Assembly: GCF_902364365.1 (NCBI RefSeq)
Contig: NZ_CABJDN010000004.1
Span: 142,705-206,704 of the forward strand
Source of the DNA: Bacteroides intestinalis
Lineage (GTDB): Bacteria > Bacteroidota > Bacteroidia > Bacteroidales > Bacteroidaceae
DNA length: 64,000 nucleotides
Direction of reading: 5' to 3'
Shown here: piece after piece, positions 54,021 through 62,736 of the stretch
Layout: every line of letters starts with the position of its first letter
Position numbering within the stretch: position 1 is the first letter of the stretch
Made by a program: the position numbers and the translations under genes
The notes under the pieces: generated by a model
Told to the model about the DNA's origin: nothing
Databases searched by the model: none
The model's input: only the letters and a program-made list of their open reading frames with translations

Positions 54021-55946
54021 TTATGCCTTCAGGCTTATGATGCCGTTCTCCGCCTTCAGATCTTCATCTTCCAGCAATTCGCGGATGCATTGAGAGATGA
54101 TTTCTTTATCTGCTTCTATTTGTGAGGCAATATCGGCAGGTGTCAGAGGTTGCTTGCGAAGCAATTCTCTTATTTCTTCTTTTATTTGTTGGGAGGAAAG
54201 CCTGGGAGTCTCGGCACGGTGGCTGAGGCAGACATCGCATATCCCACAGTTATGTTCATTCTTCTCTCCGAAATAATGCAGAAGCATGCGGCTGCGGCAA
54301 ACGGTTTCAGTCGTTACATAATCTACCATTGCCTGAATGCGGGCTTCATAACGTTCCTTGCGTTCTTCATATACACTACGGGAGATTTGCAGATGTTGCC
54401 TGTCTACGCGTTCGCGCGTGTATATAATATAAGGTGTCTTTTTATGTGGAATATAGTCGATGACGCGCATCTTGGATAGACGTATCAGCAAGTCGTACAC
54501 CCGTTGTCGCGTTAATCCGCTACGTACGGCAAGTGAATTCTCGTTGATAAAGGTGTAATCCGTGAATACTCCGGTGTAAGAGCGCAGAACGATTTGGATA
54601 AGTTTGTCCATATCCTCTCCCAGTTCGCGTAATTTATACAGCTCATCACGGCGGACGGTAAAGTAAAGCCGGGAGGCATTGTCCTGTTCGTCGGTATATT
54701 CCAGATATCCTGCTTGTGTCAGAATCTTCAATGCACTGTCGGCAGGTACAGGGAAGTATTTGAACTTCCGGCAAAAGTCTTCCAGATTGAACTCTCTGAC
54801 ACATCCCAAACCGTCTCCCATTGCCATCTGGTAATAATATTGCAGATGTTCGTACACCTGTTTGATGTAGTCTTTCTCCGGAAAGGTGTCCGGAATACGT
54901 TTATGAAGGGTCACTTTGTCGGATTTGGCATAGAGGATTACAGCATACGCTTTGTTTCCGTCGCGTCCTGCACGTCCTGCTTCCTGGAAATAAGCTTCGG
55001 GAGAGTCTGGCAAATCGAGGTGGATTACGATACGTACATCGGGTTTGTCGATACCCATGCCGAAAGCATTGGTGGCAACCATTACACGGCTTTCTCCTGT
55101 CTGCCAGCGATGCTGACGTATATCCTTGGTGGCATCATCCAGACCAGCATGGTAGAAGTCGGCGGTAATCTCTTCGTTAATTAAAAGTTCGGTGATTTCT
55201 TTGGTTCGCCGACGATTGCGTACGTAAATAATGGCACTACCCGGCATACGGCGCAGGATGTGGAGAAGTTCTCCGGTCTTATTTTCTGTTTTGCGGACTA
55301 TGTAGGCAAGGTTCTTCCGTTCAAAACTCATGCGGAAAACATTTTCTTGCCGGAAGCACAGCCGCGCCTGGATGTCCTTCACAACTTCCGGAGTAGCGGT
55401 TGCAGTCAGTGCCAGCACAGGGACACCGGGTAGGAGATCACGTATTTCGGCTATCTTCAGATAGGCAGGACGGAAATCATATCCCCATTGTGAAATGCAA
55501 TGGCTTTCGTCAACGGTTATCATGCTGACGTTCATTTTCCGTAGCTTGGTGCGGAAGATTTCCGTATCCAGTCGTTCGGGCGATATATACAGGAATTTAT
55601 AATTGCCGAAAATGCAGTTTTCCTGCGTGACGATAATCTCTTGCCGAGACATTCCGGAGTAGATGGCAAGTGCTTTGATTCCTCTTTTTTTCAGGTTCTG
55701 TACTTGGTCTTTCATCAGAGAAATCAGGGGAGTGATAACTATGCAAACCCCCTCTTTGGCAAGTGCAGGCACCTGGAATGTGATGGACTTTCCACCGCCC
55801 GTAGGCATCAGCCCCAGGGTGTCTCTGCCTTCGCCAATGCTATTGATGATGTTTTCCTGTATGCCCCGGAAGTTATCATATCCCCAGTATTCTTTGAGAA
55901 TTTGAGAGTAGGGAGTTGAAGGTTTGGAGTTGAGCTGCGCAGTCAT
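54021..55946 (-). CDS. recQ: RecQ-type ATP-dependent DNA helicase
   Basis: 641 residues. Helicase core: Walker A LGLMPTGGGKSITFQ (~42), DESH box TVDESHCISQWGYDFRP (DEAH is commoner), LTATATPEV, and motif VI YFQEAGRAGRDG. The zinc-binding RQC part has Cys in TVCRSRMLLHYFGE and NCGICDVC (~575). The C-terminus (~595-641) is a short winged-helix-like stretch; no HRDC domain. The first ~15 residues are encoded by DNA resembling the hairpin repeat directly upstream. 66 bp downstream of recJ. Confidence 0.92.
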   Translation of the reverse strand: MTAQLNSKPSTPYSQILKEYWGYDNFRGIQENIINSIGEGRDTLGLMPTGGGKSITFQVPALAKEGVCIVITPLISLMKDQVQNLKKRGIKALAIYSGMSRQEIIVTQENCIFGNYKFLYISPERLDTEIFRTKLRKMNVSMITVDESHCISQWGYDFRPAYLKIAEIRDLLPGVPVLALTATATPEVVKDIQARLCFRQENVFRMSFERKNLAYIVRKTENKTGELLHILRRMPGSAIIYVRNRRRTKEITELLINEEITADFYHAGLDDATKDIRQHRWQTGESRVMVATNAFGMGIDKPDVRIVIHLDLPDSPEAYFQEAGRAGRDGNKAYAVILYAKSDKVTLHKRIPDTFPEKDYIKQVYEHLQYYYQMAMGDGLGCVREFNLEDFCRKFKYFPVPADSALKILTQAGYLEYTDEQDNASRLYFTVRRDELYKLRELGEDMDKLIQIVLRSYTGVFTDYTFINENSLAVRSGLTRQRVYDLLIRLSKMRVIDYIPHKKTPYIIYTRERVDRQHLQISRSVYEERKERYEARIQAMVDYVTTETVCRSRMLLHYFGEKNEHNCGICDVCLSHRAETPRLSSQQIKEEIRELLRKQPLTPADIASQIEADKEIISQCIRELLEDEDLKAENGIISLKA

Positions 55947-55955
55947 AATACGAAG

Positions 55956-56010
55956 AATTGGAAGTTGAGAGTTGAGTTATGCTACATAACTTAACTCTCA
56001 ACTTTCAATT
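55956..56010. repeat. 26 bp-stem hairpin in the recJ-recQ gap
   Basis: AATTGGAAGTTGAGAGTTGA... (55956-55981) is an inverted copy of 56010-55985, 24 of 26 pairs, with a 3 nt loop (CTA). It fills nearly the whole gap inside the recJ-recQ unit. There is no U-tract on the operon strand. Confidence 0.8.
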
Positions 56011-56012
56011 TA

Positions 56013-57728
56013 TTAATTAGGTTGAATATCCTCTATCTGCAACTGTACTTCGCCCCGTTTATGGGTATTCTCTTCAATGGTGTAGCAGATATCAAACGAA
56101 CGCTTGGTTTTGATGAAACGTACATGCGAACTTTGTCCGAAGGCGATGCCGTTCATTACATTATTCGATTTGTTGTCTACCAGTTCCAGCTTGATATGCT
56201 CCTGATCACGCCCCACTACTTTACTGGTACCGTAATCATAGACATTATGCGTACAGAATATCGGTTTCGGATTATCCGGACCATAAGGATTGAATTTCTT
56301 CAGGTCACTAAAGAATTTCGGAGAAATATCCCTGAAATCTATCTCTGCATCGATATTTATGACCGCACTTGTCTGTTCCGGCAGGATGTTCTGTGAAACG
56401 AATTCCTCGAAGCGTTTGGTAAAGGCGGGAACATTCTCCACTTTCATCGAAAGACCGGCTGCATAGGTATGACCACCGAAATTTTCCAGCAGGTCACGGC
56501 AATATTCAATCGCCTTATACACGTCAAAGCCTGATACGGAACGGGCGGAACCTGTTGCCATATCGTCCGTACGGGTCAGCACCACTGCGGGGCGATAATA
56601 AATTTCCGTCAGGCGGGAGGCAACGATACCGATAACACCTTTGTGCCAATCTTCGTTGTATAACACGATAGAACGGCGTTCGGCAAGTCCTTCCAGATCA
56701 GCTACAATCTGGTTGGCTTCCTCGGTCATGGTCTTATCGAGATCTTTCCGGGTTTCGTTGTATTGATTGATTTGATTGGCTTTTTCCAAAGCCATGGAGA
56801 AATCCTTCTCAGTCAGCAGGTCGACGGCTTCTTTTCCATTCTGAATACGTCCGGAGGCATTGATGCGCGGGCCTATCTTGAACACGATGTCGCTGACGGT
56901 AATATCCTTTTCCGTCAGTCCGCATACGTCGATAATCGCTTTCAAACCTACGCTGGGATTACTGTTCAACTGTTTCAATCCGTGGAAAGCAAGTATCCGG
57001 TTTTCTCCCATGATGGGAACAATGTCCGAAGCGATACTTACGGCAACCAGGTCGAGCAGTGGAATGAGGTGATGGAACTCGATGCCATTACTGATGGCAA
57101 ATGCCTGCATGAATTTGAAGCCTACGCCGCAACCGGAAAGGTGCTCGTAAGGATACGTATTATCTAAACGCTTGGCGTTCAGGATAGCGGCGGCAGGAGG
57201 GAGTACATCGTCGGGCACATGGTGGTCGCAGATGATGAAGTCAATGCCTTTTTCTTTGGCATAGGTTATCTCTTCTACAGCCTTGATGCCGCAATCCAGT
57301 ACGATAATCAATCCTACACCGGTTTCTGCGGCATAGTCTACACCTTTGGTAGATACCCCGTAACCTTCGTTGTAGCGGTCGGGGATGTAATAGTCAATGT
57401 TCGAATAGAACTGTTGAATAAACTTGTAGACCAGTGCCACTGCGGTAGTGCCGTCTACATCATAATCACCATAAATCAGAATACGCTCTTTCTTTCCCAT
57501 TGCCTTATTAAGGCGCTCCACGGCCACATCCATGTCTTTCATCAGGAATGGGTCGTGCAAGTCGGGCAACTGCGGACGGAAAAACTTCTTGGCATCCTGT
57601 GCCTTCGTTATTCCCCGCTGCACCAATAATCCGCCAAGAATCGGGCTAATCCCTAATTCTTGGGCCAACTTTTGGCTTGTCTCTGCCTGTTCGGGTGTAA
57701 TGGGTTGATAATTCCATTTGTGAGTCAT
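56013..57728 (-). CDS. recJ: Single-stranded-DNA-specific exonuclease RecJ
   Basis: 571 residues. A 5'-3' exonuclease in recombination and mismatch repair. DHH-family motifs: YGDYDVDGTTAVALVYKF (~82), VLDCGIK, ICDHHVPDD (~155), GCGVGFKFMQAF and the DHHA1 part NFGGHTYAAGLSM (~420). Length is normal. recQ follows on the same strand, which suggests linked use in end processing. Confidence 0.95.
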   Translation of the reverse strand: MTHKWNYQPITPEQAETSQKLAQELGISPILGGLLVQRGITKAQDAKKFFRPQLPDLHDPFLMKDMDVAVERLNKAMGKKERILIYGDYDVDGTTAVALVYKFIQQFYSNIDYYIPDRYNEGYGVSTKGVDYAAETGVGLIIVLDCGIKAVEEITYAKEKGIDFIICDHHVPDDVLPPAAAILNAKRLDNTYPYEHLSGCGVGFKFMQAFAISNGIEFHHLIPLLDLVAVSIASDIVPIMGENRILAFHGLKQLNSNPSVGLKAIIDVCGLTEKDITVSDIVFKIGPRINASGRIQNGKEAVDLLTEKDFSMALEKANQINQYNETRKDLDKTMTEEANQIVADLEGLAERRSIVLYNEDWHKGVIGIVASRLTEIYYRPAVVLTRTDDMATGSARSVSGFDVYKAIEYCRDLLENFGGHTYAAGLSMKVENVPAFTKRFEEFVSQNILPEQTSAVINIDAEIDFRDISPKFFSDLKKFNPYGPDNPKPIFCTHNVYDYGTSKVVGRDQEHIKLELVDNKSNNVMNGIAFGQSSHVRFIKTKRSFDICYTIEENTHKRGEVQLQIEDIQPN

Positions 57729-57917
57729 TTTATATATTGTTTTTTCCTTTTTTCAGTCTCGTGGTTGGAAGAGGTTTCGTTTCTTTCGGGAAAAGCCTGT
57801 ATTTTTCCAACAAGGCGTAAAAGTACGAAAAAGTATGGAAACAGAGGAAGGTTATGCGGAAAAACTTTGCGCAAAACTTTTTCATGCGAGCATGAAAGTT
57901 CTACATTCGATTTGCAT

Positions 57918-57925
57918 TATCTTTG
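57918..57925 (+). promoter_or_regulatory. Promoter -7 element (TATCTTTG) for yaaA
   Basis: An exact TAnnTTTG match, 27 bp before the ATG at 57952. It sits inside the upstream extension of the frame and fixes the start. Confidence 0.75.
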
Positions 57926-57951
57926 TTTCCCAAAAAAACTTTGAACGTGAT

Positions 57952-58716
57952 ATGTTGACATTCATCTCTTGTGCCAAAACGATGACGGCACGCACATCTG
58001 TAGGAGTCCCTGAAATAACTGTTCCGTACTTTCAGGCGGAAGCAGTACAGAATGCCTTGGATATGGGGCAATTTTCAGCTGCTGACCTGGAACGTCTGCT
58101 ACGTATAAATTCCAAGATTGCCGCTGAGAATTATCTGCGCTATCAGGATTTCTTTTCGGAGGCAAATTCTGCGATGCCCGCTATCTGTGCCTATACCGGT
58201 GCGGTGTTCAAACGTATAGTACCGAACGATTTTTCCGAAGATGATTTTCGTTACGCTCAAGAACACATGCGCATCACTTCCTTTCTGTACGGACTGCTTC
58301 GTCCGCTGGACGGGATAAAGCCTTATCGTCTGGAAGGGGATGTACGCCTGCCCGAAAGGGGAGGGATGACTATGTTTGATTACTGGAAACCTTTGCTGAC
58401 GGATTATTTTATAGCGGATATCAAACGTCAGGGTGGTATACTCGTTAATCTTGCCAGTGGTGAGATGAGAGATCTGTTCGACTGGAAGCGAGTAGAAGAA
58501 GAAGTCCGTGTCATTACTCCCGAATTCCAGGTATGGAAAGGCGGGCAGCTAAAGACAATTGTGATATATGCCAAGATGTGCCGCGGAGAAATGCTACGCT
58601 ATATTATTAAAAATCGCATTGAAAATCCCGAAGACTTGAAAGCATTTACATGGGAGGGCTTCGCATACGATGAGGGACGTAGTACGGATGAACATTTGCA
58701 ATTTACGCTGGTGTGA
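57952..58716 (+). CDS. yaaA: YaaA family peroxide stress protein (DUF328)
   Basis: 254 residues. YaaA of E. coli lowers intracellular free iron and limits oxidative DNA damage. Start MLTFISCAKTM is typical. Family motifs seen: AYTGAVFKRIVPNDFSEDDF (~75), LYGLLRPLDGIKPYRLE, VNLASGEMRDL and EGFAYDEGRS. The frame is open to 57835, but the promoter at 57918 overlaps that extension. Convergent with aat (13 bp between stops). Confidence 0.93.
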   Translation: MLTFISCAKTMTARTSVGVPEITVPYFQAEAVQNALDMGQFSAADLERLLRINSKIAAENYLRYQDFFSEANSAMPAICAYTGAVFKRIVPNDFSEDDFRYAQEHMRITSFLYGLLRPLDGIKPYRLEGDVRLPERGGMTMFDYWKPLLTDYFIADIKRQGGILVNLASGEMRDLFDWKRVEEEVRVITPEFQVWKGGQLKTIVIYAKMCRGEMLRYIIKNRIENPEDLKAFTWEGFAYDEGRSTDEHLQFTLV

Positions 58717-58729
58717 CCAGCGAAGGTAG

Positions 58730-59368
58730 TTATGATTGCAAAAGCTCCATATATTCTTCGTAGCTGATATATCTTCCTCCCATCGATTTCAGATGGGGAG
58801 TTTCGAACTGGCAGTCTATCAGTACGCCGCCATGCTCTCCGAAGAATTGTGCCAAGTGGATGAGGGCTAATTTGGATGCACTGGGAACCTGTGAAAACAT
58901 ACTTTCACCGAAAAAGCAGCGCCCCAAGGTTACTCCATAGAGTCCGCCTACTAATTGTTCCCCCTCCCATATTTCCACGCTGGCGGCAAAGCCCTGTTCA
59001 TGCAGAAGTGTGTAAGCCTCTATCATCTCCGGACCGAGCCAGGCGCCTTCCATATCCATCCTCAGTTCTCCGCACTTACGGATGACTTCATCGAAAGCCT
59101 GATTGATAGTGACATCGTACTTCCCTTTGTTTATGAGCGTCCGCATAGAGTGGGAGATATGGATTTCGTCGGGGAAAATGACGAAGCGTTCCAGCGGGCA
59201 CCACCATTGTATCATTCCCTCCTGAAAAGTGTACCAGGGGAATATCCCGTTGGAGTAAGCCAAGATGAGGCGGTCGGTCGACAGGTCACCGCCCACTGCC
59301 AGCAATCCGTCCGGATCGCCGTAGCGCGGATCGGGAAATGTAATTTCGTCAGTTAGTGCAAAGACCAT
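58730..59368 (-). CDS. aat: Leucyl/phenylalanyl-tRNA-protein transferase
   Basis: 212 residues. It transfers Leu or Phe from tRNA to proteins with N-terminal Arg or Lys, creating primary N-degrons. Motifs: FPDPRYGDPDGLLAVGGDLS, YSNGIFPWY, WWCPLERFVIFPDEIHISHSM, GLYGVTLGRCFFGESMFS and DCQFETPHLKSMGG. It starts 4 bp after the clpA stop. With clpS and clpA it forms a full N-degron recognition and degradation unit; only clpP is absent from the window. Confidence 0.96.
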   Translation of the reverse strand: MVFALTDEITFPDPRYGDPDGLLAVGGDLSTDRLILAYSNGIFPWYTFQEGMIQWWCPLERFVIFPDEIHISHSMRTLINKGKYDVTINQAFDEVIRKCGELRMDMEGAWLGPEMIEAYTLLHEQGFAASVEIWEGEQLVGGLYGVTLGRCFFGESMFSQVPSASKLALIHLAQFFGEHGGVLIDCQFETPHLKSMGGRYISYEEYMELLQS

Positions 59369-59372
59369 AATA

Positions 59373-61601
59373 TCACTTTGTTGAGAGTTGCAGGACTAAC
59401 TGATCTTTGTCTACCTGTATGCAAGTTTTACCACCGGATTTTAAGGAACCGAATAAGATTTCGCGCATCAGGAGTGGTTTCAGATGTGAAGCTATCACAC
59501 GGTCCATTTCGCGGGCGCCATATTCGGGCAGGAATCCACGTTGCAATAACCAGTTGCGGGCTTCCGGACTCAGTTCCATCTCTATCTGGCGTGCGGCAAG
59601 TTTGCTGCTTAGCTCTCCAAGCTTCTTGTCGAGGATCAGTGAGGCCATTTCCCGGCTCATGTCGTGGAAAACAACGGTAGCGGACAGGCGGTTGATGAAC
59701 TCCGGCTTGAAAGTCTTCTTGACTTGTTTCAACATGGCTTCCCCGGCTGTAATCTGACTGCTGAATCCGATGGATGCCTGACGGGCAAATTGTGCACCGG
59801 CATTTGAGGTCATGATAAGTACTACGTGGCGGCAGTCGGCTTTTCGTCCCTTATTATCCGTAAGAACGGCATAGTCCATCACTTGCAGCAGAATGTTGAA
59901 TACATCGGGATGGGCCTTTTCTATCTCGTCAAGCAGCAGCACGCAATTGGGAGTTTTGCGGATGGCGTCGGTTAATAAACCACCGTCTTCATAGCCTACA
60001 TATCCGGCGGGTGAACCGATTAATTTGGCTACGGTATGCTTCTCGGTATATTCACTCATATCGAAACGTTGCAGGGAAATACCCAGTTCGGAGGCCAGCA
60101 CTTTGGCTACTTCGGTTTTACCTACTCCGGTAGGACCGACGAAGAGCAGGCTTGCCAGCGGTTTGTTTTCATCCAGCAGTCCGGCTTTGGACATTTGTAC
60201 GGCTTCCACTACTTGGCGGACCGCCTCTTCCTGGCCGTAAATTTTGGCACTGATACGTGCATGCAAACTTTCCAGTGAGGTGGTATCTTCTTCTTTCATG
60301 GCGAGTGCATCTACTTTGCAGATACGGGCGAGTACATCGGTTATCAATGTCTTGTCTACAATTTGCTCTCCGGAAGGTATAGGGTGAATTTCGCGGTAAG
60401 CTCCTGCTTCATCCACCAGGTCGATAGCCTTGTCGGGCAGAAAACGGTCGCTGATATAGCGGGCGCTCGCTTTGACGGCGTAAGGGATTACATCAGGTTG
60501 ATAGGTTACTCCATGAAATTCTTCATATTTTTCTTTCAGTCCTTCTACAATATGGATGGTTTCCTCAATGCTTGGTTCAAGTATATCTATTTGTTGGAAA
60601 CGACGCACCAACCCTTTGCTGCGGGCAAAGTAACGGTTGTATTCCTCGTAAGTGGTAGAGCCGATGAAACGGATGTCTCCGCTTTCCAGATAAGGTTTCA
60701 GCATATTGGATGCATCCATGGAGCCGTCTCCTGTACGTCCGGCACCTATCAGATTGTGTATCTCGTCGATATAGATGATGGCACGTCCTTCATTGCGGAT
60801 ACCTTCCATAATGGTTTTCAGGCGTTTTTCAAAGTCACCCCGATATTGCGTACCTGCCAGTAGAGTACCTAAATCCAGTTCATAGATACGGCAGTCGAGG
60901 AGTCGTTCGGGGACCTCACGTGCTTCGATGCGGGCAGCGAGTCCGTAAGCGAGGGAGGTTTTGCCAACACCCGGTTCGCCTACATGCAACGGATTGTTTT
61001 TCTCTTTGCGACAAAGCACCTGGATGGTTCGTTCCAGTTCAGCTTCCCGTCCGATGAGTGGATTATGGTCTTGCAGACAGTCATTCAGACAAGTTACAAA
61101 GCTTCGCCAGGGCTCGTTTTTTTCCTGTGGAGAGGTTTGCAGATTGTCTTCTTCCTCCACTTCTTCATATCGGGAGATGAGTTGGCTGATAAATTCGGGT
61201 AGCTCTTCTTCAAGAGCTTCTTTCAGGATATGGCATGCCCAGGAGTCCTTGAGCTGGAGCATGCTTTGTACTAAATGGGGGACGTTCAATGCTTCAGCAC
61301 TTGAATAGTCTATCATCAGATAGGCATGTTGTATCAGTTCGTTGAGCTGGGTTGAAACTTCCAGTTCATAATCCATGTCTGCGGGAACGCTTTCCAGTTC
61401 TTCCGTGAAATAATTCTCTAAAGAGAAAGCAAGTTCTTGGGTATCACAGAAACACATATTTAAAGCATTGGCAAAGGGACTCTGTTCCAGAAATGCACTC
61501 AGCAAATGCTCAGGTGTGATAAATTCATGGCGATAAGATATCGCCTTTTTTTGTGCATAGGTGAATGCGCTGTTCACATGCACTGTATTTTGTATATCCA
61601 T
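59373..61601 (-). CDS. clpA: ATP-dependent Clp protease ATP-binding subunit ClpA
   Basis: 742 residues. N-domain (~1-140, the ClpS-binding region), AAA1 with GEPGVGKTSLAYG (~210) and AAA2 with GPTGVGKTEVAK (~490). The ClpP-docking loop is QASIGFSSQ (~615). Length matches ClpA rather than ClpC; there is no UVR middle domain. It unfolds N-degron substrates delivered by ClpS into ClpP. It follows clpS by 16 bp. Confidence 0.96.
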   Translation of the reverse strand: MDIQNTVHVNSAFTYAQKKAISYRHEFITPEHLLSAFLEQSPFANALNMCFCDTQELAFSLENYFTEELESVPADMDYELEVSTQLNELIQHAYLMIDYSSAEALNVPHLVQSMLQLKDSWACHILKEALEEELPEFISQLISRYEEVEEEDNLQTSPQEKNEPWRSFVTCLNDCLQDHNPLIGREAELERTIQVLCRKEKNNPLHVGEPGVGKTSLAYGLAARIEAREVPERLLDCRIYELDLGTLLAGTQYRGDFEKRLKTIMEGIRNEGRAIIYIDEIHNLIGAGRTGDGSMDASNMLKPYLESGDIRFIGSTTYEEYNRYFARSKGLVRRFQQIDILEPSIEETIHIVEGLKEKYEEFHGVTYQPDVIPYAVKASARYISDRFLPDKAIDLVDEAGAYREIHPIPSGEQIVDKTLITDVLARICKVDALAMKEEDTTSLESLHARISAKIYGQEEAVRQVVEAVQMSKAGLLDENKPLASLLFVGPTGVGKTEVAKVLASELGISLQRFDMSEYTEKHTVAKLIGSPAGYVGYEDGGLLTDAIRKTPNCVLLLDEIEKAHPDVFNILLQVMDYAVLTDNKGRKADCRHVVLIMTSNAGAQFARQASIGFSSQITAGEAMLKQVKKTFKPEFINRLSATVVFHDMSREMASLILDKKLGELSSKLAARQIEMELSPEARNWLLQRGFLPEYGAREMDRVIASHLKPLLMREILFGSLKSGGKTCIQVDKDQLVLQLSTK

Positions 61602-61617
61602 AATCTTCTTCTAATTC

Positions 61618-61926
61618 TTATTCTTCTTCCGGTGCAATGGTGAGCCGGAGTGGGAAATTTTCTTCGCGTGCCATGCGGGTGGCTTTTTGTACTTTCGATT
61701 GTGCAATGTCGTATGTATAGATGCCTACCACTGCCGATTGACTCTTGTGTACCTGTAACATCAGCATTTCTGCTTCTGCTGCCGATTTAAAGAATACGGT
61801 AGTAAGTATCTTGACGACAAACTCCATCGTGGTGAAGTCATCGTTATAGATGATCACCTTGAAGTGCTGCGGTTCGCGCAGGTCTGTACGTTCCTTTTCT
61901 TTGAAAGATGATTGTTGCTGTTCCAT
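61618..61926 (-). CDS. clpS: ATP-dependent Clp protease adaptor ClpS
   Basis: 102 residues. The N-degron-binding adaptor: VIIYNDDFTTMEFVV (the conserved YNDD pocket, ~26-40) and the ClpA-contact segment VHKSQSAVVGIYTYDIA (~64). The N-terminal tail before the fold is the part that engages ClpA. The ATG lies only 8 nt after the -7 element, so the mRNA has almost no leader. Confidence 0.95.
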   Translation of the reverse strand: MEQQQSSFKEKERTDLREPQHFKVIIYNDDFTTMEFVVKILTTVFFKSAAEAEMLMLQVHKSQSAVVGIYTYDIAQSKVQKATRMAREENFPLRLTIAPEEE

Positions 61927-61934
61927 AATGGGGG

Positions 61935-61942
61935 CAAATTTA
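61935..61942 (-). promoter_or_regulatory. Promoter -7 element (TAAATTTG, minus strand) for clpS-clpA-aat
   Basis: An exact TAnnTTTG match on the minus strand; the clpS ATG begins 8 nt after its G. Confidence 0.75.
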
Positions 61943-62640
61943 TGAAAAAAGAGGCGGATTAAGGCTGTATAAGTTCATCAAATGTATATCGAATATAAGC
62001 GATTGTCAAAATGACAAAATGTTAATCCTGATGTCCCACGTTCCTTTGTTTTGTATGAAGAGAGGGTGTGATGTAGATAAACGCAGGGATTTCCGATTTG
62101 AGTAACGCTTTCTGATACAGAAGGGGGTAAAATGAGAAACTTTGGAGGGCTTATTTGTCTTATTGGATTCTTCTTGAATGCATATCAGAGATATTTCTTT
62201 TCAAAACGTTTGCTGGTTTCTGTTGCTTGTTCCCTTTGAAATAGAAAAATATCACCTGCTTTTGGGAGGGACTACACCCTTTTTAGGTGATGGTATCACC
62301 TTTTTAGATGAATGGTATATTCATATGAAGCAAAAGGTGTAGCCTTAGCAAATAAAAGATTGCTTGTTTTTGCAGAAAAGATAGTCTGTTTAGGAAGAAA
62401 AGACCGTGTAATTGTATCGAATAGACCATTTGTTTGCCCCAAACAGATGATGTAAATCATAAAAATGGCAGGTATAATCTTCTAGAAGGTACTATTTATT
62501 AAAAACACTTGTCATTAATAATAAGAAAAATAAGGCTTTTGTCTTGCGAAAAGAGATATATGGTGTCGCTTTGAAACGTTCCGTATTTTCTTCATATAGA
62601 AATGTTTCTGACCGGAGAATGTGTGAAGATCAGTATCATA
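61943..62640. other. ~700 bp gene-free gap upstream of clpS and the PI-PLC gene
   Basis: A/T-rich with no ORF of note. Holds the degenerate repeat array at 62251-62338, further short palindromes (TGTTTGCCCCAAACA at 62431-62445; ATGATGTAAATCAT at 62447-62460), and otherwise nothing recognised. Confidence 0.5.
62251..62338. repeat. Degenerate tandem array of 21-23 bp units with palindromic cores
   Basis: Four units begin at 62251, 62274, 62295 and 62317; most end in GGT and start with ATCACCT or a variant. Cores such as CACCTTTTTAGATG and TTCATATGAA are palindromic or nearly so. Similar period to the arrays at 20146 and 36073 but more decayed. Confidence 0.5.
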
Positions 62641-62690
62641 TTTACGCAAAATGAAGAACTAAATACGCAATTGAGGACAAGAAAGGAAAA
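62641..62690 (+). promoter_or_regulatory. 50 bp regulatory box, copy 1 (PI-PLC gene)
   Basis: Starts TTTACGCAAAATGAAGA. 45 of 50 positions match copy 2 at 63722-63770. Holds a direct repeat of ACGCAAwwTGArGA whose half-sites are 21 bp apart (62644 and 62665). It ends 9 bp before the -7 element of the PI-PLC gene. Confidence 0.7.
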
Positions 62691-62699
62691 CCAGCCCTT

Positions 62700-62707
62700 T
62701 ATTTTTG
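62700..62707 (+). promoter_or_regulatory. Promoter -7 element (TATTTTTG) for the PI-PLC gene
   Basis: An exact TAnnTTTG match, 29 bp before the ATG at 62737. Confidence 0.7.
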
Positions 62708-62736
62708 CACTTACCAAAACTTTAAGATGATATACT

